DNA of 64,000 nucleotides from Actinomyces oricola (GTDB lineage Bacteria; Actinomycetota; Actinomycetes; Actinomycetales; Actinomycetaceae): the NCBI RefSeq assembly GCF_004104015.1, contig NZ_RYFV01000010.1, positions 22,894 to 86,893 on the forward strand, in the 5' to 3' direction. Position numbers and translations under genes: made by a program. Below the pieces are notes generated by a model. It saw only the letters and a program-made list of their open reading frames with translations. It made no database searches and was not told where the DNA came from. Within the stretch, counting starts at the first letter, position 1. Every line of letters begins with the position of its first letter. Shown here piece after piece: positions 26,309-34,147 of the stretch.

Positions 26309-28080
26309 ACCCGAGACAGGGCGGGAGCATGGGTGACGAACTCACCAACGCCGCCCTCATCGCGCTGATCGGAGCCTTCGGCCTCGCGCTCATCCTGCGC
26401 GGTGCCGGATCGGTCGCCGCGTTCCTCTCCGGCACACCCCAACCAATCGCGGGACCGGCGTCGGGGCTTGGCGTGTTGTTCAACCCCGCTGACCCCGCTG
26501 GGGCGCTCGGCGCGGAAGGTCTCAGCCCGGTCGTCTACTGGATCGTCACGACCCTGTTGCTCGCTGCGCTCGTCGTCGGGGCTGCGTGGGTGTGGATGCT
26601 GCTGCGCCGCCACAGCCGGAAGATCGGGACCGACCCGCACCGCCTCGCCGGGATCGCTACCACGCACGAGGTCAAGACCACGGCATCCGCGAAGGCACTC
26701 CTGCGCCGCGCTGGAACGCTCCGCCCGACCTTGACCACGCCGACCCCGGCAGATGTCGGCTACCTGCTCGGTTCGAGCCGTGGCACGGGGGTGTGGGCGT
26801 CGGTGGAGGACTCGATCCTGCTGATCGGCCCGCCCCGCTCGGGCAAGACCTTGCATGTCGTCGTCAACGCGATCCTCGACGCACCCGGCGCGGTCGTCAC
26901 CACCTCAACCAGACCGGAGAACCTCACCGCCACGCTACGCGCTCGTCGTCGCACGGGTGGGCCGGTCGCGGTGTTCGACCCGCAACACCTGGCTGAGGGC
27001 ATCCCCGCCGGGCTGCGCTGGTCGCCCGTGCGCGGGTGCGAGGACCCGCTCACCGCGATGATCCGCGCCAACGGACTCGCCGCCGCCACCGGCCTCTCCT
27101 CGGGAGGTGTCGAGTCCGGCGGGTTCTGGGAAGGCAAAACCCGCACCGCGCTCCAAGCACTGCTCCACGCCGCCGCCCTCGACGGCAGACCACCCGCTGA
27201 GCTGTTCCGGTGGACCCTCGACCCCAGCGCCGCCGCCGAAGCCGTCGCCATCCTGAACTCCAGCCCGAGCGCCGCGATGGGGTGGGGCGACTCCCTCGGC
27301 GCGATGATCGACGCCGACCCCAAGACCCGCGACAGCATCTGGCAAGGCGTCTCCCTCGCCCTCGCAGCCCTCGCCGACCCCCGCGTACTCGATGCCGTCA
27401 CACCCGGCCCGCATGAACAGTTCGACCCCGAAACCTTCCTCACCCAACGAGGCACCCTCTACCTGCTCGCCACCGGAGCCGGGGCCGGCGCATCCGCAGC
27501 GCTTGTCGCGGCGTTCATGGAAGACCTCATCGAAACCGCCCGCCGCCTCGCCGCCTGCTCACCCGGAGCCCGACTCGACCCGCCGTTACTGCTGGCGCTC
27601 GACGAGATCGGCAACCTCGCACCCCTACCGTCGTTGCCGATGCTGATGGCCGAAGGCGGCGGCACCGGGATCACGACCATGCCCGTCTTGCAGTCCCTCG
27701 CCCAAGCCCGAGACCGGTGGAGCGAGAACCAGGCCAGCGCGATCTGGGACGCCAGCATCGTCAAGATCATCCTCGGCGGCGCATCCAGCAGCCGCGACCT
27801 CCAAGACCTCTCCACCCTGATCGGCGAACGCGACGAATACACAGACTCGGTGACCCTCGGCGACCGCGGCACCCGCTCGAACCAGCGCTCTGTGCGGCGG
27901 GTTCCAATCCTGCCGCCCGACCGCATCCGCACCCTGCCCTTCGGCACCGGGATCACACTGCTGCGCTCCGCACCACCCATCGTCACCGACCTACGAGCCT
28001 GGCCCAGCCGCCCCGACGCTGCCCAGCTCCGCAGCGACCGCACCGAACTCGAAGCCCTCCTGCGCCGCCCCGCACCCTGA
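26305..28080 (+). CDS. VirD4/TraG-type coupling protein
   Basis: A 591-residue T4SS coupling ATPase. Two N-terminal membrane segments (ALIALIGAFGLALILRG and VTTLLLAALVVGAAWVWML) are followed by the TraG/TraD AAA domain with Walker A LLIGPPRSGKT (about 177) and Walker B LLALDEIGNL (about 435). It recruits the relaxosome to the channel. It is the last of the T4SS ATPase genes and overlaps the previous gene as ATGA. The SSB gene starts 84 bases downstream after a structured leader. Confidence 0.92.
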   Translation: MNPRQGGSMGDELTNAALIALIGAFGLALILRGAGSVAAFLSGTPQPIAGPASGLGVLFNPADPAGALGAEGLSPVVYWIVTTLLLAALVVGAAWVWMLLRRHSRKIGTDPHRLAGIATTHEVKTTASAKALLRRAGTLRPTLTTPTPADVGYLLGSSRGTGVWASVEDSILLIGPPRSGKTLHVVVNAILDAPGAVVTTSTRPENLTATLRARRRTGGPVAVFDPQHLAEGIPAGLRWSPVRGCEDPLTAMIRANGLAAATGLSSGGVESGGFWEGKTRTALQALLHAAALDGRPPAELFRWTLDPSAAAEAVAILNSSPSAAMGWGDSLGAMIDADPKTRDSIWQGVSLALAALADPRVLDAVTPGPHEQFDPETFLTQRGTLYLLATGAGAGASAALVAAFMEDLIETARRLAACSPGARLDPPLLLALDEIGNLAPLPSLPMLMAEGGGTGITTMPVLQSLAQARDRWSENQASAIWDASIVKIILGGASSSRDLQDLSTLIGERDEYTDSVTLGDRGTRSNQRSVRRVPILPPDRIRTLPFGTGITLLRSAPPIVTDLRAWPSRPDAAQLRSDRTELEALLRRPAP

Positions 28081-28111
28081 CGCCACGGTCTGGGCGCCGG
28101 AAGCGCACCTG

Positions 28112-28153
28112 CCTGATACAGCGGCCACAACGAGCTGGCCGCCTGAGATCAGG
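28112..28153 (+). promoter_or_regulatory. Structured leader of the ICE ssb gene covering its ribosome-binding site
   Basis: The arms CCTGAT (28112-28117), CAG (28119... ) and CGGCCA (28122-28127) pair with TGGCCG (28136-28141), CTG (28143-28145) and ATCAGG (28148-28153), leaving an 8-base loop and small bulges. The last arm overlaps the ribosome-binding site AGGAGG (28151-28156) of the ssb gene that starts at 28165. It may slow translation or act as a terminator-like element after the coupling-protein gene. Confidence 0.55.
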
Positions 28154-28164
28154 AGGAAAGGCTC

Positions 28165-28602
28165 ATGGCCATTCGCACTCATCAGTCCATTTCAGGCTTC
28201 GTCGCCTCGGAGCCGCAGCTGAGCTACACCGAACGCGGGGATGCGCGGCTCTACATGAAGGTCGGCATCGAGCACTACCGCAAGGAGCCCGACAACACCT
28301 TTACGCAGTTGGAGACCACCTTCCACGACCTCATCGCATATCGCGGGGCCGCCGAGCAGGGGGCCGAGCGGATCGCCAAGGGCGACAACATCATCGCCGA
28401 CGGCCGTGTGAGGGAGTACTCCTACGAGCGCAACGGACAGCGCTACGAAGGTGAAGAGTTCATCGCAACTCGCATCGGCCACGACCTGGCGCGCACGCGC
28501 TACGAGGTAGATCGAACCGAGCGCAGCTCTGGCCGAGATGGCGCAGCATTCGCCGCGCCACAGCGTCCCGCACCGTCGAACGCCGCGACCATCGGAATGT
28601 GA
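28165..28602 (+). CDS. ssb: Single-stranded DNA-binding protein of the ICE
   Basis: A 145-residue SSB-type OB-fold protein (ISGFVASEPQLSYTERGDAR, then TFHDLIAYRGAAEQ and GDNIIADGRVREYSYERNGQ). The C-terminus (APSNAATIGM) lacks the acidic tail of replicative SSBs, as in several mobile-element SSBs. AGGAGG lies 8 bases upstream. It overlaps the DUF4913 gene by 4 bases. It probably covers the transferred strand on arrival. Confidence 0.85.
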   Translation: MAIRTHQSISGFVASEPQLSYTERGDARLYMKVGIEHYRKEPDNTFTQLETTFHDLIAYRGAAEQGAERIAKGDNIIADGRVREYSYERNGQRYEGEEFIATRIGHDLARTRYEVDRTERSSGRDGAAFAAPQRPAPSNAATIGM

Positions 28603-29177
28603 GCGGCGAAGCCATGACTGACTCGTTCGGCCCCGAACACGATGACCTGCCGCCTGAGGCAGAACCGCGGTCGCCTCGGTTCGATACTCCTGAGCCGCCG
28701 CACCCGGTCAACTGGAATCTGCTCACGGCCAATGATCTCGAAGCGGAGCTGCTCGAACTCAACCGCTGGGTGGATTGGCTTCGCCACACCTACGGCCTTC
28801 CGGCCAGTGTCGTGCCGCCGTACTGGCATCGGCACCCCGAACTCCTCTGGGAGCTGTCCGCCCTGCACCTGCACTGGTTGTCCGCCTACGACCCCGAGCA
28901 GGACGGCTCAGCACCCCTCGGGTGGCACCGCGACTTCGCAGACGCACGCGCCCGACTTCGAGACTGGGTCGCGGCGTGCGGCACACGCCTCGACAGGGAC
29001 CGCCCAACCCGCCAGACGAGCTGGCCCGGCGAAGACCCTGCTGCGCCCGTCGAGGACTCACCCATCACGGATCGCGACGAAGACTTCGTACGGTTCGTTC
29101 TCGATCAGGTCGTAGCGCGCCAGGAGGCCGAAGACGCCTTCTTCGCGGCCTTCGACCCGGACACCGGCGAGGTGTAA
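28599..29177 (+). CDS. DUF4913 domain protein
   Basis: A 192-residue protein with the aromatic motif series of DUF4913 (NRWVDWLRHTYGLPASVVPP, then YWHRHPELLWELSALHLHWL) and ending in an acidic tail. The GTG start overlaps the SSB stop as GTGA; the internal ATG at 28614 is an alternative. DUF4913 genes are typical of actinobacterial conjugative elements and often sit at the end of the transfer operon. Function unknown. Confidence 0.8.
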   Translation: MSGEAMTDSFGPEHDDLPPEAEPRSPRFDTPEPPHPVNWNLLTANDLEAELLELNRWVDWLRHTYGLPASVVPPYWHRHPELLWELSALHLHWLSAYDPEQDGSAPLGWHRDFADARARLRDWVAACGTRLDRDRPTRQTSWPGEDPAAPVEDSPITDRDEDFVRFVLDQVVARQEAEDAFFAAFDPDTGEV

Positions 29178-29180
29178 GTC

Positions 29181-29387
29181 ATGGCGCGGCGGTACACGCG
29201 AAAGACGGGCCAGCGCCAGCAGAGCGAGCGCGAGCTGACGATCCGCGCCGACTTCCACGAACCGCCCGACCTCGACAAGCTGAGCGAGCTGCTCATCCGT
29301 ATCGCGCTCCAGCGGTCGGGGTCGTGGCACTCGGGCGGATCGACCACACCGAAGCGTCCCCGTGCCTCGGTGGAGCCTTCGTCGTAG
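29181..29387 (+). CDS. Small basic hypothetical protein
   Basis: A 68-residue basic protein (MARRYTRKTGQRQQSERELT; then PDLDKLSELLIRIALQR). It follows the DUF4913 stop by 3 bases. The helix LDKLSELLIRIALQ is the only clear structural element. No family recognised. It is common to find such a small gene before the integrase in related elements. Confidence 0.6.
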   Translation: MARRYTRKTGQRQQSERELTIRADFHEPPDLDKLSELLIRIALQRSGSWHSGGSTTPKRPRASVEPSS

Positions 29388-29409
29388 AATGTATGTATCC
29401 GTCGCGGAT

Positions 29410-29565
29410 GGCGGATGTTGTGGTCCTAGTGCTTCGTCCTTGCGGCGAGGCAAAGCGAACGTGGCCGACTCGGCCTAGTCCTACAGCCTTCGGGCTCTTC
29501 TCACGATCAACATCCGCCGTCACATCAGTCCGCGTCGGCAGGACCAGTGACTGTGGAGAAGAGCC
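29410..29565 (+). promoter_or_regulatory. Integrase leader with two mutually exclusive stems
   Basis: Stem A pairs GGCGGATGTTG (29410-29420) with CAACATCCGCC (29508-29518). Stem B pairs GGCTCTTCTC (29493-29502) with GAGAAGAGCC (29556-29565) and therefore covers the integrase ribosome-binding site GGAGAAG just before the ATG at 29566. A small AGCC-TTCG-GGCT hairpin (29485-29496) overlaps the left arm of stem B. The arms interleave, so A and B cannot form together except as a pseudoknot. This looks like a switch on integrase translation. Confidence 0.55.
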
Positions 29566-31302
29566 ATGACGACCACCAACGCGAGCCGCGCCGCGATAGA
29601 CAGCCTCGTTGCCCCGACCCCCTTCGTTGGGGCGATCGCCGTGTCGTACCTGCGAGTCTCAACGAAGGAGCAGGCGGAGAAGGGCGGCAACGCTGAGGGC
29701 TTCTCGATTCCGGCCCAGCGGGAGGCGAACCAGCGCAAGGCCGACCAGCTCGGCGCGACCATTGTCGAGGAGTTCGTCGACGCGGGCGAATCCGCTCGCA
29801 AGGCCGACCGGCCAGAGCTGATGCGGATGATTCAGTACGTCACGAAGTACAAGACGAACTACTGCATTGTCCACAAGGTTGACCGGCTGGCTCGCAACCG
29901 CGCCGACGACGTGACCATCCACCTGGCACTCAAGGACGCCGGGGTGACGCTGGTGTCGGCGACCGAAAACATCGACGAGACGCCCTCGGGGATGCTGCTG
30001 CACGGCATCATGTCGTCGATCGCCGAGTTCTACTCGCGCAACCTGGCCACCGAGGTCGTCAAAGGCCTGTCCCAGAAGGCCGCCCAGGGCGGGACTGTGT
30101 CGAAGGCACCCATCGGCTACCGCAACATTGGGGTGCGCGACGAGTTCGGTCGCGAGGTTCGCACCGTCGAACTGGACGAGGAGCGGGCACCGCTGGTTCG
30201 GTGGGCCTTCCAGCGGTTCGCGTCAGGCGACTGGACGACGAGCCAACTCCACCACGAGCTGGTGGCACGCGGCCTGACGACCGCACCTTCGCCGCGCCGT
30301 CCTTCTCGGCCAATCGGCAAGTCGTCGGTGCATCGGATGCTCACGAACCCGTACTACAAGGGCTGCGTCCGCTATCAAGGGGTCACCTTCGCCGGAGCAC
30401 ACGAAGCACTCGTCCCGAACGAGGTGTGGGATCAAGTGCAGACCGTGCTCGGCACTCACCGATCAGCGGCGGACGCGACGCAGGTACACGAGCACTACCT
30501 CAAAGGAACGGTGTTCTGCGGGCAGTGCGGCTCCCGACTGATCGTCTGCAACGCGAAGAGCAGCCAGGGCACGATCTATCCGTACTTCGTCTGCGGCAGC
30601 AGGCACGGCGGCAGAGGCGACTGCACCCGCCAAGCGATGCTCATCGAGCACGTCGAGCGGCTCGTCGAGCAGTTCTACGATCACGTCCAGATCAGCGCGG
30701 AGACCAAGCTCGCGCTCTCGTCCATGCTGCACGCACGGTTCGACGAGATGATGTCCGAGGGTGCCGCGGAACTCGCGGCCCTCGCCACGCGTCGGACCCA
30801 GCTCGAAGACGAGCAGGAAAAGCTGCTCCGTGCTCACTACGCGGGAGCGGTCCCGTTGGAGCTGCTCAAGCGGGAGCAGGATCGGATCACGGCATCGCTG
30901 GAGACGATCCAGAACCGGATCGACGCCCACCACGGCGAGTACGCCTTCGCCCGCGCGAACCTCGATGACTCGCTGACCCTGCTGTCGAACGCGGCCGACA
31001 TCTACAAGACAGCCGACGACGCGAACCGCCGGCTGTGCGACCAGGCGCTGTTCAAGGCGATCTACGTCGATGAGGACAACGACGTTCGGGTCGGCTACAA
31101 GACGCCGTACGACGGGCTGAGCATCGAAGGCTTGCAGGCCGACGCCCTTACCTGGGCCGCCGAGGCAAGAAAGCTGGGCCAGGCCCGAACCTCGACCAAG
31201 GGCGGTCCCTTGGTCGAAAGTTCAAACCTGACCCATTTGGGGTGGCTGACGGGGATTGAACCCGCGACCTCTTGGACCACAACCAAGCGCTCTGCCGACT
31301 GA
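29566..31302 (+). CDS. int: Large serine recombinase, ICE integrase
   Basis: A 578-residue large serine integrase. The catalytic domain has SYLRVSTKEQAEKGGNAEG (Ser about 30) and the RLARNR box. The recombinase domain (about 165-260) and zinc ribbon (VFCGQCGSRLIVC, YFVCGSRHGG) follow, with a coiled coil about 410-480. The last roughly 20 residues (GWLTGIEPATSWTTTKRSAD) are the antisense reading of the tRNA-His gene, with the stop inside it. Thus the C-terminus is made by the integration junction and would differ in the excised circle. The strong neighbourhood with tRNA-His marks the ICE right end. RBS GGAGAAG is sequestered as described. Confidence 0.9.
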   Translation: MTTTNASRAAIDSLVAPTPFVGAIAVSYLRVSTKEQAEKGGNAEGFSIPAQREANQRKADQLGATIVEEFVDAGESARKADRPELMRMIQYVTKYKTNYCIVHKVDRLARNRADDVTIHLALKDAGVTLVSATENIDETPSGMLLHGIMSSIAEFYSRNLATEVVKGLSQKAAQGGTVSKAPIGYRNIGVRDEFGREVRTVELDEERAPLVRWAFQRFASGDWTTSQLHHELVARGLTTAPSPRRPSRPIGKSSVHRMLTNPYYKGCVRYQGVTFAGAHEALVPNEVWDQVQTVLGTHRSAADATQVHEHYLKGTVFCGQCGSRLIVCNAKSSQGTIYPYFVCGSRHGGRGDCTRQAMLIEHVERLVEQFYDHVQISAETKLALSSMLHARFDEMMSEGAAELAALATRRTQLEDEQEKLLRAHYAGAVPLELLKREQDRITASLETIQNRIDAHHGEYAFARANLDDSLTLLSNAADIYKTADDANRRLCDQALFKAIYVDEDNDVRVGYKTPYDGLSIEGLQADALTWAAEARKLGQARTSTKGGPLVESSNLTHLGWLTGIEPATSWTTTKRSAD

Positions 31303-31314
31303 GCTACAGCCACC
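31238..31314 (-). tRNA. tRNA-His (anticodon GTG), ICE attachment site
   Basis: The minus strand folds as a full cloverleaf: acceptor GTGGCTG/CAGCCAC, D-stem GCTC/GAGC, anticodon stem-loop CTTGGTTGTGGTCCAAG with anticodon GTG, and T-loop TTCAATC. The extra 5' G (-1) opposite the discriminator C is typical of tRNA-His. CCA is encoded (31238-31240 on the plus strand). Its 3' end faces the integrase, which shows that the ICE entered at the tRNA 3' end. Confidence 0.93.
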
Positions 31315-31342
31315 ATGTGCGAGATGATCGCAACGAGTCGGT

Positions 31343-31372
31343 ACTTTATCGGCTCGTGTGCGCGGGCACCAA
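31343..31372 (-). promoter_or_regulatory. Possible promoter of tRNA-His
   Basis: On the minus strand TTGGTG (31372-31367) and TAAAGT (31348-31343) are spaced by 18 bases and lie about 30 bases before the tRNA. The -35 match is weak. Confidence 0.3.
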
Positions 31373-31461
31373 TCCACGCCCCGTGCACTCGGTCACGTCT
31401 CCGGCTGCTGCTGGTGCGGTGCGACCGACCCGCCTCGCCGGCCCCTGCGCTCCCGGCCCGT

Positions 31462-32109
31462 TCAGGCTTGAGCGGGGCGCCCAGTGGGGGAGGCCGCCAC
31501 CACAGCAGCAGCTTCCTTGCACTCCAGTGAGCTTGGCCCCTCCCCGGCGGGGAAGAGCACCGAGCGGTAGTAGCGCAACTCGTCAATGGACTCCAGGATG
31601 TCTGCCAGGGCCCGGTGGCCCCCCTGCTTCTTAGGGGCGTGGAAGAAGGTGCGCGGATACCAATGCTTGGCCAACTCCTTGATTGAGGACACGTCCACCA
31701 CCCGGTAGTGGAGGTAGTCGACCAGCTCGGGCATGTCCCGGGCCAGGAAGGCCTTGTCGGTGCCCACGGAGTTCCCAGCCAGCTGTGCGGTGTGCGCCTC
31801 AGGCACCAGCGAGGTCACGTACTCCATAACAGTCGCCTGAGCCTTCTCCATGGACAAACCAGCCTGGAGGTCGGCGAGCAGCCCGGAGGAGGTGTGCATC
31901 TGCCGCACGAAGTCGCTCATGCGCTCCAGGGCTTCGGCGGGGGGCTTAATGAGCAGGTCAATGCCCTCGGCCAGGGGCTTGAGCTCGTAGTCGGTGATGA
32001 CGATGGCGACCTCAATCAGTGCGTCAGCCCTCAGATCCAGGCCAGTCATCTCACAATCGATCCACACCAGAGGGTCAGTGGTTGTTATCTGTCTGCTCAC
32101 GGTCGTCAC
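31462..32109 (-). CDS. orn: Oligoribonuclease
   Basis: A 215-residue DEDDh exonuclease that degrades short RNA fragments to nucleotides. The motifs are LVWIDCEMTGLDL (Exo I), ALAGNSVGTDKAFLARDMP-like ELVDYLHYRVVDVSS (Exo II) and HRALADILESI (Exo III, His and Asp). The GTG at 32109 gives the family's usual length; GTG at 32100 is an alternative, and the longer opening to 32472 is rejected. The gene lies 148 bases upstream of tRNA-His, as in other actinobacteria. The C-terminal Ala-rich tail is slightly longer than in E. coli. Confidence 0.95.
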   Translation of the reverse strand: MTTVSRQITTTDPLVWIDCEMTGLDLRADALIEVAIVITDYELKPLAEGIDLLIKPPAEALERMSDFVRQMHTSSGLLADLQAGLSMEKAQATVMEYVTSLVPEAHTAQLAGNSVGTDKAFLARDMPELVDYLHYRVVDVSSIKELAKHWYPRTFFHAPKKQGGHRALADILESIDELRYYRSVLFPAGEGPSSLECKEAAAVVAASPTGRPAQA

Positions 32110-32373
32110 TGTAGTGCCCGAGCAGTCTCTCCGCCGTGAGCCCGACAGGTACCAGGCGCCTGGAGGACTAACGGCGGAGGTGAGGGTTTCCGCCACGGGG
32201 TCGGCGAGTCTAGGACGGTAAGGTGGAGGCGCATGGCTTGAGGGGCCGTTCTTGCCGCGGGGCCGGCGGGAACGGGGCAAAGTGCGCAAAGTGCGGCGAC
32301 CGATTGGCGCTAGAGCTCCCGTGCGTCGTCTACGATCACAGGCAGCAGCCCGCTTTCCCACTCCTACTTCCCC

Positions 32374-34032
32374 TTGCGTGACGTGGTTGCCGAGGGCGAC
32401 ACTCTGGGCCTGGTCATGGACTATGTTGACGGAGGGGACCTGGCCGGGCTGATCCGCGAGCGCGGCGCCCATGAACCCGCCGGGGTGGCCTGGCTCGGCA
32501 CCTGCATCGCCTCAGGCCTTGAAGCCATCCACACCGCGGGCGTTGTCCACCGTGACATTAAGCCGGCCAACGTCCTCATTGATGCCTCGACCACCCCGGG
32601 CACCCCCAAGGTGGCGGACTTTGGTGTGGCCCGGATCTGCGACGCCACGGCGGCGACCCGTTCCGCCATTGGTGCGGGCACGCCCCTGTACATGGCCCCC
32701 GAGGTGGCCGACGGCGCGGCGGCGAGTCCGGCGATGGACGTCTATTCCCTTGGCGCGGTGCTCTACGAGCTGTCTTGTGGCGTCCCCCCGTTCGTGGGCG
32801 CGCCCAGCTACCTGCTCAAAGCCCACGCCCAGATGCAGCCCGGCCGGCCCGAAGGGATCCCCGGCCCGCTGTGGGCGCTCATTGCCGCCATGTTGGAGAA
32901 GAATCCCGCAGCTCGTCCCCAGATCAGCCAGGTCCGTGAGGCGCTTAGCGCCATGGTGCAGTCCCTTGGCGGTCTGCCGGCCGCCCCCACCCTGACCGAC
33001 CCGCCCCCGGCGACCCCACTGGCGGCCTGGGCCAGTGGCGGGACCATTGTCGCCGGCGCAGGAGGCAGCCCGACGGCGGCCGTGAGCGCCGCCTCCGGTG
33101 CCACCGGCGGCTTTACGCCCATCGGTCCCGCCCAAGTCGATGCGGCGGCCAATGCGCCCGAAACTGGCAAGAAAGGAAAGAAGAAGAGCCGCAAGGGACT
33201 GGTGGCCGTGCTCGTCATCCTCCTTGTCGTGGCGCTGGCCGGCGGTGGCTTCGCCGTCTGGCACTACCTCGACCGCAATGAGCCGGCAACCCCGCCCCCT
33301 GTCGCGGGGGAGACCACGCCGCCGGCGGCGCCAACCCCAAGCGCCACCCCCACGCCCAGTGCGACACCAACACCCAGCACGACCCCCACGGCAATGACGA
33401 GCATGCCCAATTTGGTGGGCATGACCCAGGCCGAGGCGGAGAAGGCATTGCCCGACTCGGTTAAGGTCACCGTGGTCAAGCAGGCGGCCAAGAACGGTGA
33501 GAAGACGGGCACAGTGATCTCTACCGACCCGGCCGCCGGCTCCGCACTGCCGAGCGAGGTCACCCTCACCGTGGCCGCTGCAATGGCCACCATCTACCTC
33601 TCCGACCTCAAGACTGTGACGGGGCGCGAAGGCGAGACTGGTGCCGCCATGGTCAATGGCCAGAGTATGGCCCACTCCAACTCCTACCACTTGCGTTTTA
33701 CCCCCTCGAAGAAGGACGAGTGGAACCTGGGGCGCCACTTCACCGAGCTGGTCGGTACTCTGGGGATGGGGGACAACAGTAAGGACGCCGACGCCACCTT
33801 CACCGTGGACTTCTACGCCGACCAGGTCCTGGTCCATACCGAGACCATCGCTTTTGGCGAGTTCAAGGACGTTAGCATTGACATGACCAATGTGCTGCGC
33901 CTCAAAATCGTGGTCACCCGCACCGACGGCAATAGCGGAGATATGTCCAGCACCTTGGTTCTGGGTGACTTCGCCCTCCAGGGCGACCCCAACGAGGTGC
34001 CTGACATCTCCAAGCTCAACAATGAGAATTGA
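32374..34032 (+). pseudogene. Ser/Thr kinase lacking the N-lobe, with PASTA and NPCBM-like domains
   Basis: The 552-residue product begins directly within the kinase domain (RDVVAEGDTLGLVMDYVDGG). It keeps the catalytic loop VHRDIKPANVLI, the DFG motif VADFGVARI and the APE motif, but lacks the glycine-rich loop, the VAIK lysine and the alpha-C glutamate. A membrane segment (VAVLVILLVVALAGGGFAVW, about residue 285) is followed by a Pro/Thr-rich stretch, one PASTA repeat (MPNLVGMTQAEAEKALPDSV) and an NPCBM/NEW2-like domain (about 410-540). No N-lobe coding is found upstream, so the gene looks truncated at its start, with TTG the nearest start. Without ATP-binding residues it could at most be a decoy or sensor. 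Confidence 0.65.
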
Positions 34033-34037
34033 GGCCC

Positions 34038-34075
34038 GCGGTGGCGGGGGCGGCGGCAGTCGCCCCCGCCACCGC
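34038..34075 (+). terminator. Hairpin between the two kinase genes
   Basis: A 15-base stem (34038-34052 with 34061-34075, for example GGTGGCGGGGGCG with CGCCCCCGCCACC) and an 8-base loop lie 6 bases after the first kinase gene. There is no T-run, as is common for actinobacterial terminators. Confidence 0.65.
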
Positions 34076-34147
34076 CCTCTCCGGTAGATTGGCGGTGGCC
34101 GCGCCTCCTGGTGGGGCTTGTCCATAATCCCCACTGTCGGAGCAGCC

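Noticed and set aside
32374..32410. Hidden N-lobe of the first kinase in another frame upstream of 32374.
   Set aside because: I looked for glycine-loop and VAIK-lysine patterns in the frames between orn and the kinase and saw none; the space is also too short.
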